NCBI RefSeq assembly: GCF_002074055.1
Contig: NZ_CP014619.1
Location: 1,116,001 to 1,180,000, forward strand
Origin: Frondihabitans sp. 762G35
GTDB taxonomy: Bacteria > Actinomycetota > Actinomycetes > Actinomycetales > Microbacteriaceae
Direction of reading: 5' to 3'
Length of the DNA: 64,000 bases
Part shown: piece after piece, positions 18,575 through 27,895 of the stretch
How the letters are laid out: each line of letters starts with the position of its first letter
How positions within the stretch are numbered: position 1 is the first letter of the stretch
Notes under the pieces: model-generated
Database searches by the model: none
Told to the model about the DNA's origin: nothing
Seen by the model: the letters and a program-made list of their open reading frames with translations, nothing else
Program-made: the position numbers and the translations under genes

Positions 18575-20137
18575 ATGACGACGGTACTCCCGAGCACGCC
18601 CCGCACCTACGAGGTCCGCACCTTCGGTTGTCAGATGAACGTGCACGACTCCGAGCGCCTCAGCGGCTCGCTCGAGGCCGCGGGCTACGTCCCGGCCGAC
18701 GGCGCCGAGGCCGACATCGTCGTGATCAACACCTGTGCGGTGCGCGAGAACGCCGACAACAAGCTCTACGGAACGCTCGGTCACCTCGCCTCGACGAAGC
18801 GGAAGCACGCGGGCATGCAGATCGCCGTCGGCGGCTGTCTGGCCCAGAAAGACAAGTCCGTCATCCTCGACCGGGCTCCGTGGGTCGATGTCGTCTTCGG
18901 CACCCACAACATGGGGGCCCTGCCCACGCTCCTCGAGCGAGCCCGGCACAACGACGAGGCACAGCTCGAGATCCTCGAGTCGCTCGACGTGTTCCCGTCC
19001 ACTCTCCCGACCAAGCGCGACTCGACCTACAGCGGCTGGGTCTCGATCTCCGTGGGCTGCAACAACACCTGCACCTTCTGCATCGTCCCGGCGCTCCGGG
19101 GCAAAGAGAAAGATCGCCGGCCGGGTGAGATCCTCGCCGAGATCCAGGCCCTCGTCGACGACGGCGCGATCGAGGTCACCCTGCTCGGGCAGAACGTCAA
19201 CTCCTACGGGGTCGAGTTCGGCGATCGCGGCGCTTTCGCGAAGCTCCTGCGAGCCGCCGGCCGGATCGAGGGCCTCGAGCGGATCCGCTTCACGAGCCCT
19301 CACCCCGCCGCGTTCACCGACGACGTGATCGACGCGATGGCCGAGACGCCGACGGTGATGCCGCAGCTCCACATGCCGCTGCAGTCCGGCTCCGACCGCA
19401 TCCTGAAGGCCATGCGACGCAGCTACCGCAGCGAGAGGTTCCTCGGCATCCTCGAGCGCGTGCGCGATCGCATCCCGAATGCCGCCATCAGCACCGACAT
19501 CATCGTCGGCTTCCCCGGCGAGACCGAAGACGACTTCCAGGAGACCCTGCGCGTCGTCGCGGAGGCCCGCTTCGCCAGCGCCTTCACGTTCCAGTACTCC
19601 ATCCGTCCCGGCACACCGGCTGCGACGCTTCCCGATCAGGTTCCGAAAGCGGTCGTGCAGGAGCGCTACGAGCGACTGACCGCCCTGCAGGACGAGATCG
19701 CGTTCGAGGAGAACCGCGCCCAGGTCGGGCGCCGCGTCGAGCTCCTCGTCGCCACCGGCGAGGGCCGGAAGGACGCCGACACGCACCGCCTCTCGGGCCG
19801 TGCGGAGGACTCCCGCCTCGTCCACTTCACCGTTCCCGAGGGTGCTGAGACGCCGCGCCCCGGCGACGTCGTCACCGTCGAGATCACCGACGCGAAACCC
19901 TTCTACCTGATCGCCGACGAGACCGAAACGACCCCCTTCCTCGTTCGGCGCACTCGAGCCGGCGACGCCTGGGACGCCGCGCAGGCCGCCACCTGCGGCG
20001 TGCCGACATCGTCGACCGGGTCCGGTGCCGCGGGCGGGGCAGGAGCCACGGGTGCCCCGGCACGCGTCTCCCTCGGACTCCCCGGTCTCCGCGTCTCGAC
20101 CTCGCCGATCTACGATCCGGCCGACGGTCAGCGCTAG
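18575..20137 (+). CDS. miaB: tRNA-2-methylthio-N6-dimethylallyladenosine synthase
   Basis: A radical-SAM methylthiotransferase acting on A37 of tRNA after MiaA. The N-terminal UPF0004 cysteines are C19, C54 and C88. The radical-SAM CxxxCxxC is C162-C166-C169 ([15 protein letters not shown]). A TRAM domain lies at about residues 375-445. The last 70 residues are an Ala/Gly-rich tail. ATG 18575 lies 8 nt after TACACT (18561-18566). miaA follows after 9 nt. Confidence 0.96.
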   Translation: MTTVLPSTPRTYEVRTFGCQMNVHDSERLSGSLEAAGYVPADGAEADIVVINTCAVRENADNKLYGTLGHLASTKRKHAGMQIAVGGCLAQKDKSVILDRAPWVDVVFGTHNMGALPTLLERARHNDEAQLEILESLDVFPSTLPTKRDSTYSGWVSISVGCNNTCTFCIVPALRGKEKDRRPGEILAEIQALVDDGAIEVTLLGQNVNSYGVEFGDRGAFAKLLRAAGRIEGLERIRFTSPHPAAFTDDVIDAMAETPTVMPQLHMPLQSGSDRILKAMRRSYRSERFLGILERVRDRIPNAAISTDIIVGFPGETEDDFQETLRVVAEARFASAFTFQYSIRPGTPAATLPDQVPKAVVQERYERLTALQDEIAFEENRAQVGRRVELLVATGEGRKDADTHRLSGRAEDSRLVHFTVPEGAETPRPGDVVTVEITDAKPFYLIADETETTPFLVRRTRAGDAWDAAQAATCGVPTSSTGSGAAGGAGATGAPARVSLGLPGLRVSTSPIYDPADGQR

Positions 20138-20146
20138 CGCGGATCG

Positions 20147-21064
20147 GTGACGTCCTTCGCCGCCGTCGTGGGAGCGACGGGCACCGGGAAATCGCGCTTC
20201 GCGCTCGACCTCGCCGACGAACTCGACCGTCGCGGTCAGCCCGCGGAGATCGTCAACGCCGACGCCATGCAGCTCTACCGGGGCATGGAGATCGGCACGG
20301 CCAAGGTCCCGCCGCGGGAGCGCCGAGGTATCCCGCATCACCTGTTCGACGAGCTCGACGTCACCGACGAGGCGAGCGTCGAGTGGTTCCAGGCGCGGGC
20401 GCGCGGCGTCGTCGACGACATCGTGGAGCGCGGCCGGGTCGCCCTTCTCGTGGGCGGCTCGGGTCTCTACGTCTCGGGAGCGATCTACGACTTCCGCTTC
20501 CCCGGAACCGACGCCGCCGTGCGGCAGCGCTACGAGCGGATGCTCGAGGAGAAGGGGCCGAGTGCGCTGTTCCTCCTGCTCGCCCACCGGGATCCTGCGG
20601 CCGCCACGGCCATCGGGCGTCACAACGGGCGGCGCCTCGTCCGCGCGCTGGAGGTGGGGGAGATCACGGGCGAGCCGTTCGTCGTGGGTCTCCCGGACGA
20701 CGCCCCGACGTGGCGCGACGCCCGGGTCTTCGGGCTGCAGGAGGATCGGGCCGTCCTGGTCGACCGCCTCGACGACCGCGTCGACGCGATGTGGCGAGAC
20801 GGCCTCCTCGACGAGGTGCGCGGTCTGCTGCCCCGGGGGCTCGAACGGGGAGTGACGGCGAGCAGGGCGATCGGCTACGCCCAGGCGATCGCCGAGCTCC
20901 GGGGCGAGACGAGCGAGCAGGAGGCGCGGGAGGCGACCAAGGGCCTCACCCGTCGCTACGCGCGGCGGCAGGTCAGCTGGTTCAAGCGCTACCCGCGCGT
21001 GACGTGGTCGACGACGGGGGACGCCCAGGCTGTGTCCATCGCCGCCGATATGCTTTTGGGGTGA
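20147..21064 (+). CDS. miaA: tRNA dimethylallyltransferase
   Basis: Transfers dimethylallyl to A37 of UNN-decoding tRNAs, making the MiaB substrate. The P-loop is GATGTGKS at residues 9-16. The [16 protein letters not shown] and VGGSGLYV motifs and the C-terminal [13 protein letters not shown] segment are present. The length of 305 residues is normal. The start is GTG 20147. Its last codons overlap the start of dapF (GTGA) and hold the putative dapF -10. Confidence 0.96.
   Translation: MTSFAAVVGATGTGKSRFALDLADELDRRGQPAEIVNADAMQLYRGMEIGTAKVPPRERRGIPHHLFDELDVTDEASVEWFQARARGVVDDIVERGRVALLVGGSGLYVSGAIYDFRFPGTDAAVRQRYERMLEEKGPSALFLLLAHRDPAAATAIGRHNGRRLVRALEVGEITGEPFVVGLPDDAPTWRDARVFGLQEDRAVLVDRLDDRVDAMWRDGLLDEVRGLLPRGLERGVTASRAIGYAQAIAELRGETSEQEAREATKGLTRRYARRQVSWFKRYPRVTWSTTGDAQAVSIAADMLLG
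21049..21054 (+). promoter_or_regulatory. Internal -10 for dapF within miaA
   Basis: TATGCT lies in the last codons of miaA and ends 6 nt before the dapF GTG, the spacing seen at the other leaderless starts of the window. Confidence 0.5.
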
Positions 21065-21939
21065 CTACCACCGTCCGCTTCACCAAGGGCCAGGGCACGG
21101 GCAACGACTTCGTGCTGTTCGCCGATCCCGACGGCTCCTTCGACCTCACCCCGGAGCGCATCCGCGCTCTCGCCGATCGGCATTTCGGCGTGGGCGGCGA
21201 CGGCGTCATCCGAGCGGTGCGGACCGCCTCGCACCCGGAGGGCGCCGCGATCCTCGCGGTCGACCCCGACGCCGAGTGGTTCATGGATTACCACAACGCC
21301 GACGGCAGCGTCGCCGAGATGTGCGGCAACGGCATCCGAGTCTTCACGGCCTATCTGATCGAGGAGGGCCTCGTGACTCTCGAGCAGGGCGAGACCCTCG
21401 CGGTCGGCACCCGCGCCGGCGTCCGCGACGTCCAGCGGAGCCGGGCCGGCTTCCAGGTCGATCTCGGTCGGTGGAGCCTCGGCGACGAGAGCCCGGAGGT
21501 GCGCGCCCGCGAACTGCACGCGGCGCGCCCCGGCCTCTCCCTGAGCGTCGGCAACCCCCACGTCGTCGTGGCCCTCGCTTCGAACGACGAGCTGGAGAAG
21601 GTCGACCTGACGGTCATCCCCGTCGTCACCCCGGCCCCCGCCGACGGCGCCAACGTCGAGTTCGTCGTCCCGGAGGAGCCGCTCGTGACCGACGGCGTCG
21701 GCCGCATCCGGATGCGCGTGCACGAGCGCGGCAGCGGCGAGACGCTCTCCTGCGGCACCGGGGCGGCAGCCGCCGCGCTGGCGACGCGCTACTGGGCCGG
21801 TCAGGGTGCTCCCGACCACTGGCGCGTCGACGTGCCCGGCGGCACGGTCGGCGTCCGCGTGTTCGCCGCCGAGGACGGCGAGCACGTCTCTCTCAACGGT
21901 CCGGCCGAGCTGGTCTTCACGGGCGAGCTCGCCGTCTGA
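21061..21939 (+). CDS. dapF: Diaminopimelate epimerase
   Basis: Interconverts LL- and meso-diaminopimelate for lysine and peptidoglycan. The two catalytic cysteines are C88 (EMCGNGIR) and C231 (LSCGTGAA). The fold motifs GTGNDFVLF and GNPHVVV are intact. The length is 292 residues. GTG 21061 overlaps the miaA stop. It is either coupled to miaA or read from the internal -10. Confidence 0.97.
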   Translation: MTTTVRFTKGQGTGNDFVLFADPDGSFDLTPERIRALADRHFGVGGDGVIRAVRTASHPEGAAILAVDPDAEWFMDYHNADGSVAEMCGNGIRVFTAYLIEEGLVTLEQGETLAVGTRAGVRDVQRSRAGFQVDLGRWSLGDESPEVRARELHAARPGLSLSVGNPHVVVALASNDELEKVDLTVIPVVTPAPADGANVEFVVPEEPLVTDGVGRIRMRVHERGSGETLSCGTGAAAAALATRYWAGQGAPDHWRVDVPGGTVGVRVFAAEDGEHVSLNGPAELVFTGELAV

Positions 21940-21985
21940 CGCCTCCGGCGGTTGGCGGGGCCTGGTGCGTCATGGGTCGACAAGC

Positions 21986-22065
21986 TAGGGTCGGAGCATG
22001 AAGATCTTCATCTCGCTCTAGACGCTCTCTCGCCGTCGCGCACGCACCCGTCGAAGCCGGTGCGT
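21986..22065 (+). other. Leaderless mini-ORF followed by a hairpin
   Basis: TAGGGT (21986-21991) is followed after 6 nt by ATG 21998 and the seven-codon frame MKIFISL, stop at 22019-22021. ACGCACC (22042-22048) then pairs with GGTGCGT (22059-22065). The -10 and spacing are identical to those of argC. It may be a micro-ORF, or the remnant of a decayed gene (several peptidase families begin MKIFIS-). The hairpin may also terminate dapF or the convergent methyltransferase gene. Confidence 0.35.
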
Positions 22066-22076
22066 CCCGCCGCAGG

Positions 22077-22685
22077 CTAGAGCCGCGTGGCCCGGAGCAC
22101 TCGGAACCCCTTCGACGTGGAGTCCCGTTCCACCTCGACGACCTCTCCCAGATCCTCGTTCAGCCAGCGCTGGAGGGAGTCCGAGCCGAGGTTCTTGGCG
22201 ACGACGAGATACGCCTCCATGTCGATCCCGAGCCTCGGGAGCCACGTGGCGAGGATGCCGTGCAGGGCCTCCTTCCCCACGCGGATCGGCGGATTCGACC
22301 AGATCCCGTCGAAGACGAGGTCGGCCGGAACATCCTCGGGCAGCACGGCGTTTATGTTGGTCACGCCCGCTCTCGCCGCGTTCTCGCGGAGGAGTTCGAG
22401 CACCCGCTCGTTCACGTCGACTGCCCACACGGTGGCGTCGGGGGAGAGCAGAGCCAGCGTCAGGGCGATCGGCCCCCATCCGCATCCCACATCCAAGAAG
22501 ACGCCGTCGCGCGGTGGCGACGGCATCGCGGCCAGGAGCACCTCGGTGCCCTGGTCGATCCGCCCCGGGCTGAAGACACCCGCGGCGGTCGCCAGCGACA
22601 GGGTTCGCCCGGCGAGCGTGACCTCGATCTCTCGGGGTTTCGGCTCGCTCGTGGGCCTCGACGTGAAGTAGTGGTCGCTGGCCAT
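22077..22685 (-). CDS. RsmC-like class I methyltransferase
   Basis: A 202-residue SAM-dependent methyltransferase of the RsmC/RlmG (MTS) family, probably acting on rRNA. Motif I is LDVGCGWGPI (residues 64-73). Motif IV, NPPI, is at 131-134, typical of base N-methylation. It contains only the catalytic half of E. coli RsmC, as usual in Actinobacteria. ATG 22685 lies 6 nt after TAATCT (22697-22692) on the minus strand, so it is leaderless. It is divergent from hflX. Confidence 0.88.
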   Translation of the reverse strand: MASDHYFTSRPTSEPKPREIEVTLAGRTLSLATAAGVFSPGRIDQGTEVLLAAMPSPPRDGVFLDVGCGWGPIALTLALLSPDATVWAVDVNERVLELLRENAARAGVTNINAVLPEDVPADLVFDGIWSNPPIRVGKEALHGILATWLPRLGIDMEAYLVVAKNLGSDSLQRWLNEDLGEVVEVERDSTSKGFRVLRATRL

Positions 22686-22691
22686 CCCCCC

Positions 22692-22719
22692 AGATTATCG
22701 AACCGGAAAGGTCTAATGT
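22692..22719. promoter_or_regulatory. Divergent -10 pair, methyltransferase and hflX
   Basis: TAATCT (22697-22692, minus) serves the methyltransferase and TAATGT (22714-22719, plus) serves hflX, 7 nt before ATG 22727. The start codons are only 42 bp apart, so the two promoters overlap and may compete. Confidence 0.55.
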
Positions 22720-22726
22720 GACTGCA

Positions 22727-24250
22727 ATGACAGAGCACGGCACCACGCCCGCGGGGCACGAGGAGCGCGACGACGTCGTCGACCGCATCCTGGGCCATGC
22801 CTCGACACGGGCCGGAGTGTCCGTCTTCTCGCCCGCCCAGGCGATCCAGACCCAGGGCCTCCGCGGCGATGGCTCCGACGCGGGCTCCGACGGCGACCAG
22901 TTCGACCGGGAGGACCGCCAGGCGCTCCGCCGCGTGGCCGGCCTTTCGACCGAGCTCCAGGACGTCACCGAGGTCGAGTACCGACAGCTGCGCCTCGAGA
23001 ACGTGGTGCTCATCGGCGTGTACTCGCAGGGGTCCCTGCAGGATGCCGAGAACAGCCTCCGCGAACTGGCGGCGCTCGCCGAGACGGCCGGCGCGGTCGT
23101 CCTCGACGGCCTCCTCCAGCGGCGGCCGAACCCCGATCCGAGCACCTATCTCGGATCCGGCAAGGCTCTCGAGCTGAAGGCCACCGTCCAGGCGCTCGGC
23201 GCCGACACGGTGATCGCCGACACGGAGCTGGCTCCGAGCCAGCGTCGCGCGCTGGAGGACGTCGTGAAGGTCAAGGTCATCGACCGGACGGCCGTCATCC
23301 TCGACATCTTCAGCCAGCACGCCAAGAGCCGCGAGGGCAAGGCGCAGGTGGAGCTCGCGCAGCTCGAATACCTCCTTCCCCGCCTCCGCGGCTGGGGCGA
23401 GTCGATGTCCCGCCAGGCCGGTGGTCAGGTCGGGGCCGGTAACGGAATGGGCTCGCGCGGGCCCGGTGAGACGAAGATCGAGCTCGATCGTCGTCGGATC
23501 CACACGCGCATGGCGCGGCTGCGCAAGCAGATCAAGGAGATGAAGCCGGCGCGCGAGGCGAAGCGGGCCAACCGCACCCGCAACTCCGTGCCGAGCATCG
23601 CGATCGCCGGCTACACCAACGCCGGAAAGTCCAGCCTGCTGAACCGCCTCACGCGGGCCGGCGTCCTGGTCGAGAACGCGCTGTTCGCCACGCTCGACGC
23701 GACCGTCCGGAAGAGCGTGACCGCCGACGGTCGGGAGTTCACCTACGCCGACACCGTCGGGTTCGTGCGCAACCTGCCGCACCAGCTGGTGGAGGCGTTC
23801 CGATCGACCCTCGAGGAGGTCGCCGACAGCGACATCATCGTGCACGTGGTCGACGGCTCGCACCCGGATCCCGCCGCCCAGCTCGCGACCGTCCGCGACG
23901 TGATCAACGACGTCGACGGGCGCGACATCCCCGAGGTGGTCGTCTTCAACAAGAGCGACCTGATCGACGAGAGCCAGCGGCTCGTGCTGCAGGGCCTCGT
24001 GCCCGACGCGATCTTCGTGTCGGCGCGCACCGGCGAGGGCATCGACGAGCTGCGGGAGCGGCTGGCCGGGATCCTGCCGCGGCCCGAGGTGGAACTCGAC
24101 CTCCTGGTGCCTTATGACCGGGGCGAGGTCGTCGCGCGGATCCACGACATCGGACGGGTCGTCGACGTCGAGTACGTTCCCGAGGGCACGCGTGTCACCG
24201 CGCGGGTCTACCCGCAGGACGCCTCGGCGCTGGAGGAGTTCGCGGGCTGA
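22727..24250 (+). CDS. hflX: GTPase HflX
   Basis: A ribosome-associated GTPase that rescues stalled 70S particles. The N-terminal HflX domain holds PDPSTYLGSGK. A coiled linker follows, then G1 GYTNAGKS (about residues 295-302), G3 DTVGFVRNLP and G4 NKSD. The length of 507 residues is typical of Actinobacteria, with an extended N-terminus. ATG 22727 is chosen: the GTG at 22718 would overlap the -10 hexamer. Confidence 0.95.
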   Translation: MTEHGTTPAGHEERDDVVDRILGHASTRAGVSVFSPAQAIQTQGLRGDGSDAGSDGDQFDREDRQALRRVAGLSTELQDVTEVEYRQLRLENVVLIGVYSQGSLQDAENSLRELAALAETAGAVVLDGLLQRRPNPDPSTYLGSGKALELKATVQALGADTVIADTELAPSQRRALEDVVKVKVIDRTAVILDIFSQHAKSREGKAQVELAQLEYLLPRLRGWGESMSRQAGGQVGAGNGMGSRGPGETKIELDRRRIHTRMARLRKQIKEMKPAREAKRANRTRNSVPSIAIAGYTNAGKSSLLNRLTRAGVLVENALFATLDATVRKSVTADGREFTYADTVGFVRNLPHQLVEAFRSTLEEVADSDIIVHVVDGSHPDPAAQLATVRDVINDVDGRDIPEVVVFNKSDLIDESQRLVLQGLVPDAIFVSARTGEGIDELRERLAGILPRPEVELDLLVPYDRGEVVARIHDIGRVVDVEYVPEGTRVTARVYPQDASALEEFAG

Positions 24251-24315
24251 CCCGTGGCTCCGGCCGGGCCCATCCCATCGCCTCCGGCCGAGCCCCACGG
24301 CTCCTGCCGCTCGTG

Positions 24316-24345
24316 ACGCCCCTTCCGCGCCCGCGGAGGGGGCGT
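24316..24345 (+). terminator. Terminator after hflX
   Basis: ACGCCCC (24316-24322) pairs with GGGGCGT (24339-24345), and TCCGC (24324-24328) with GCGGA (24333-24337), giving a nearly continuous stem of 12-13 bp with a 4-nt loop. Confidence 0.7.
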
Positions 24346-24417
24346 TCCGCGTCCCGGCCTCGAACGTCGGCGGCGTAACAATCGGTCACGCCTCTTCCGG
24401 CGACCCGCCGACTGGCG

Positions 24418-24573
24418 TACCTTCGCATCACGTCGTCAGCACCCAGGACGACAGCGACAAGCCGAGCCCGGCACTCGCACCGAGACCCTCGTGGTCGTCC
24501 CTTCGGTGTGTCCGGCTGCTCACAAGGCGTCGCCTCACGCACACCGGTTCGTCTCGACCGAAAGAGACCCACC
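24418..24573 (+). promoter_or_regulatory. metF promoter and structured leader
   Basis: TACCTT (24418-24423) is a likely -10, giving a leader of about 145 nt. In it GGACGAC (24446-24452) can pair with GTCGTC (24432-24437) or with GTCGTCC (24494-24500); the two pairings exclude each other. A short ACAGCGACAAGCC stretch recalls the 5' part of SAM riboswitches, but the rest of that consensus is absent. Regulation by attenuation is possible, not shown. The interval 24251-24417 before it holds only the hflX terminator and another hairpin. Confidence 0.35.
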
Positions 24574-25479
24574 GTGGTTGCCTCAACCGTTCCCTTCTCC
24601 CTCGAAGTGTTCCCCGCCCGCTCGTCGGCCGCGGCGCTCGCGCTCGGCCACACCGTCCAGCGGCTCGCCGCGCACTTCCCGTCCTTCATCGCCGTGACCA
24701 GCGGGGCCGACGGGACGAGCGCCGCCGAGTCGGCCGACCTCGTCGAGTACATCTCCCGGAACGCGGGCGTGCCGGTCCTCGCGCACGTCACCACGTGGGG
24801 CAGGAGCGACGACGAGCTGCGCGACCGCCTCCGCGAGCTCCGCGAGCAGGGAGTCCGCCACATCCTGGCCGTCAAGGGCGATCCGCCCCGCGTCGATCCC
24901 GGGACGGCCGGCGACCTGACGAGCGCCGACCTCGTCGCCATCGCCCGCGAGACGTTCGCGGAGCAGCCCGGCGACGTGACCGAGATCGCCGTCGCCGCCT
25001 TCCCGGACGGTCACCCCTCGGGCGGCGGCGTCGATCGCGATCTGGAGCTGCTGCTCGGCAAGCAGCGGGCGGGCGCCACGCGGGCGCTCACGCAGGTGCA
25101 GTTCACCGCCGACGCCTATGCGGCCTACCTCGTCCGGGCCCGGGAGCACGGCATCACGATCCCCATCGTCCCGGGCATCCTGCCGGTCACGAACGCCGGT
25201 CGGCTTCGCCGGGTCGCCGAGCTGACGGGGAGCGATGCCCCGGCGGGCCTCCTCGCGCGCCTCGAGGAGGCCGCTTCGCCCTCGGAGGCCGAGGAGGCGG
25301 GAGTCGAGTTCGCCACGGACCTCGCGCGCGACCTCCTCGCGGCCGGTGCCCCCGGCCTCCACTTCTACACGCTGAACCTCGCCGACCCGGTCCTCCGGGT
25401 CATCGCGGAGCTCGGCCTCACCCCCCTCACCCCGCGCGACGAGTTCGTCGCCACCACCACCCACCGGGAGTTCGCATGA
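24574..25479 (+). CDS. metF: Methylenetetrahydrofolate reductase
   Basis: Reduces 5,10-methylene-THF to 5-methyl-THF, the methyl donor for MetE downstream. A flavin TIM barrel: FSLEVFPAR at the start, GVRHILAVKGDPPR, EIAVAAFPDGHP, LTQVQFTADAYAAYL and the C-terminal GLHFYTLN. The length of 301 residues is normal. GTG 24574 is preferred, 6-7 nt after GAAAGAG; an upstream GTG frame adds 22 unrelated residues. The stop overlaps metE (ATGA). Confidence 0.94.
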   Translation: MVASTVPFSLEVFPARSSAAALALGHTVQRLAAHFPSFIAVTSGADGTSAAESADLVEYISRNAGVPVLAHVTTWGRSDDELRDRLRELREQGVRHILAVKGDPPRVDPGTAGDLTSADLVAIARETFAEQPGDVTEIAVAAFPDGHPSGGGVDRDLELLLGKQRAGATRALTQVQFTADAYAAYLVRAREHGITIPIVPGILPVTNAGRLRRVAELTGSDAPAGLLARLEEAASPSEAEEAGVEFATDLARDLLAAGAPGLHFYTLNLADPVLRVIAELGLTPLTPRDEFVATTTHREFA

Positions 25480-27809
25480 CCACCACCGACACCACCGCAG
25501 CGGCGCCCGCGTTCCCCGCGGCCACCATCCTCGGCTACCCGCGCGTCGGAGCCGACCGCGAGCTGAAGCGCGCGATCGAGAGCCACTGGGCCGGGAGGAC
25601 CACGGCCGACGACCTGGAGGCGAGCGCCACCGAGCTGCGCGCCCGTCGCCGTGCCCGTCTCGCGGAGCTCGGCCTGGGCCGCACCGACTCGAGCATCCCC
25701 GAGGACTTCTCGTTCTACGACCAGGTCCTCGACGCCGCCCTCACCGTGGGCGCTGTGCCGGCGCGCTTCGGTGCCGCGCCGTCGACCCGGGCCACGGAGT
25801 TCCTGCTCGCCCGCGGCGACGAGACGAACCCGCCGCTCGAGATGACCAAGTGGTTCGACACGAACTACCACCACCTCGTGCCGGAGATCTCCCCGGACAC
25901 CGCGTTCCACCTGGCTCGCACCGAGCTGGCCGACCGCGTGCGCGAGGCCGCCGCCGACGGCTACGTCACGCGCCCCGTCGTGGTCGGCCCGGTCACGCTC
26001 CTCGCCCTGAGCGTCGCCGCGCAGGATGCCCCCGAGGGCTTCTCCCCGATCGACGCGATCGACCGCCTCGTCCCCGTCTACGTCGAGTTGCTCGCCGCTC
26101 TGAAGCAGGCCGGAGCGGAGTGGGTGCAGCTCGACGAGCCGGGACTCGTCTCCGACAACCTGGCCGTCGACCGCGACGTCCTCGTCGAGATCGCCCGCCG
26201 CGTCTACGCCGAGCTCGCCGCGGCCCCCGAACGCCCCCGCCTCTTCGTCGCCCTCTCCTACGGCGACTCCCGCGCGGCCGCCGCGGCCGTCGGCGCCTCG
26301 GGCGTCGAGGCCCTCTCCCTCGACCTGGTGCGAGGTTCCCTTCCCGACCTCTCCGCCGTGCCGTCGTCGGTGACGGTCGCGGGCGGCGTCGTCGACGGCC
26401 GCAGCATCTGGCGCACCGACCTGGGCGCGGCGCTCGATCGCCTCGAGGCCCTCGGGGCGGCGGCGTCCGGCCCGGTCGCGGTGACGACGACCACATCGCT
26501 CCAGCACCTCCCGCACGACGTCACCACCGAGCACCTGCTCGACCCCGAGCTCCGCTCCTGGCTCGCCTTCGCCGACCAGCGCGTCGCCGAGGTGCTGACC
26601 CTCGCCGCGGGTGTCGCCCGCGGTCGCGAGTCGATCGCCGCCGAGATCGGTGAAGCGCAGGATGCCCGGACCCGCCGCGCCTCCGCCCTCGGCGTGGTCG
26701 ACGCCGACGTCCGCGCCCGTGTCGCCGCCGTCGAGGAGGGCGACACGCGCCGTGTCTCCGCCGACGAGCGCGACGCCGCCCAGCGCGACGCGCTGGGGCT
26801 CCCGCTCCTCCCCACCACGACGATCGGCTCGTTCCCGCAGACCGTCGAGGTGCGCCGAGCCCGCGCCGCGAACGTCCGCGGCGATCTCGCGGACGCCGAC
26901 TACGACGCTCTCCTCCGCCGCGAGGTCCAGCGCGTCATCGAGGTGCAGGAGGAGGTCGGCCTCGACGTCCTCGTGCACGGCGAGCCCGAGCGCAACGACA
27001 TGGTGCAGTTCTTCGCGGAGCAGCTCGACGGCTTCTCGACGACGGCGAACGGCTGGGTGCAGTCGTACGGGACCCGCTGCACACGGCCGTCGATCCTCTG
27101 GGGCGACGTCTCGCGTCCCGCGCCGATGACGGTCGAGCTGACGACCTACGCGGCGTCGCTGACGTCGAAGCCGGTGAAGGGCATGCTGACCGGACCGGTC
27201 ACGATCCTCGCGTGGTCGTTCGTGCGCGACGACCTGCCGCTCGCCGAGGTCGCCGACCAGGTCGCGCTCGCCCTCCGCGACGAGGTCGCCGACCTCGAGG
27301 CCGCGGGCATCGGCATCATCCAGGTCGACGAGCCCGCGCTGCGCGAGCTCCTGCCCCTCGACGAGGCGGCGCACGAGGCCTACCTGGCCTGGTCGACGCG
27401 GTCGTTCCGTCTCGCCACGTCCGGCGTCGCCCCGGCCACGCAGATCCACACCCACCTCTGCTACTCGGAGTTCGGCACCGTCATCACGGCGATCGATCAC
27501 CTGGACGCCGATGTGACGAGCATCGAGGCCGCCCGCTCCCGCATGGAGGTCGTGGACGACCTCGCCCGCGTCGGATTCTCCCGCGGCGTCGGGCCGGGCG
27601 TCTACGACATCCACTCCCCGCGCGTTCCCGGCGAGGCCGAGATGACGGAGTCCGTCGAGGCGGCCTCGACGTCGGTGCCCCTCGACAAGCTCTGGATCAA
27701 CCCCGACTGCGGACTCAAGACCCGCGGGTACGCGGAGGTCGTCCCCTCGCTGGCCGTCATGGTCCAGGCCGCCAGGAAGGCGCGCGCCGCGGTCTCGCAG
27801 CCGGCCTGA
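25476..27809 (+). CDS. metE: Cobalamin-independent methionine synthase
   Basis: Transfers the methyl group of 5-methyl-THF-triglutamate to homocysteine. The N-terminal domain begins ILGYPRVGADRELKRAIE. The C-terminal catalytic domain begins TTTIGSFPQT. The zinc site is in HTHLCYSEF and INPDCGLKTRGY. The length of 777 residues is typical. The ATG overlaps the metF stop, so the two form a methyl-transfer operon. A perfect bidirectional terminator follows. Confidence 0.97.
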   Translation: MTTTDTTAAAPAFPAATILGYPRVGADRELKRAIESHWAGRTTADDLEASATELRARRRARLAELGLGRTDSSIPEDFSFYDQVLDAALTVGAVPARFGAAPSTRATEFLLARGDETNPPLEMTKWFDTNYHHLVPEISPDTAFHLARTELADRVREAAADGYVTRPVVVGPVTLLALSVAAQDAPEGFSPIDAIDRLVPVYVELLAALKQAGAEWVQLDEPGLVSDNLAVDRDVLVEIARRVYAELAAAPERPRLFVALSYGDSRAAAAAVGASGVEALSLDLVRGSLPDLSAVPSSVTVAGGVVDGRSIWRTDLGAALDRLEALGAAASGPVAVTTTTSLQHLPHDVTTEHLLDPELRSWLAFADQRVAEVLTLAAGVARGRESIAAEIGEAQDARTRRASALGVVDADVRARVAAVEEGDTRRVSADERDAAQRDALGLPLLPTTTIGSFPQTVEVRRARAANVRGDLADADYDALLRREVQRVIEVQEEVGLDVLVHGEPERNDMVQFFAEQLDGFSTTANGWVQSYGTRCTRPSILWGDVSRPAPMTVELTTYAASLTSKPVKGMLTGPVTILAWSFVRDDLPLAEVADQVALALRDEVADLEAAGIGIIQVDEPALRELLPLDEAAHEAYLAWSTRSFRLATSGVAPATQIHTHLCYSEFGTVITAIDHLDADVTSIEAARSRMEVVDDLARVGFSRGVGPGVYDIHSPRVPGEAEMTESVEAASTSVPLDKLWINPDCGLKTRGYAEVVPSLAVMVQAARKARAAVSQPA

Positions 27810-27833
27810 CCCGGAGCCGTCGCAGACGGCCGG

Positions 27834-27877
27834 ACGACGAAGGGCCCCCGGAACGATCACCGGGGGCCCTTCGTCGT
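27834..27877. terminator. Bidirectional terminator between metE and lexA
   Basis: An 18-bp perfect stem, ACGACGAAGGGCCCCCGG (27834-27851) with CCGGGGGCCCTTCGTCGT (27860-27877), and an 8-nt loop AACGATCA. It separates the convergent metE and lexA genes and can serve both. Confidence 0.88.
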
Positions 27878-27895
27878 GATCCGACGGGGGAGAGG

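Noticed and set aside
20000-20137. C-terminal tail of miaB as a separate small gene
   Set aside because: The reading frame is continuous with miaB and no start signal is seen.
22718-22726. GTG 22718 as the hflX start
   Set aside because: It overlaps the TAATGT -10; ATG 22727 keeps the 7-nt leaderless spacing.
24430-24573. Bona fide SAM riboswitch before metF
   Set aside because: Only a short stretch resembles the core; the GGCAACC-type segment and closing helix are absent.
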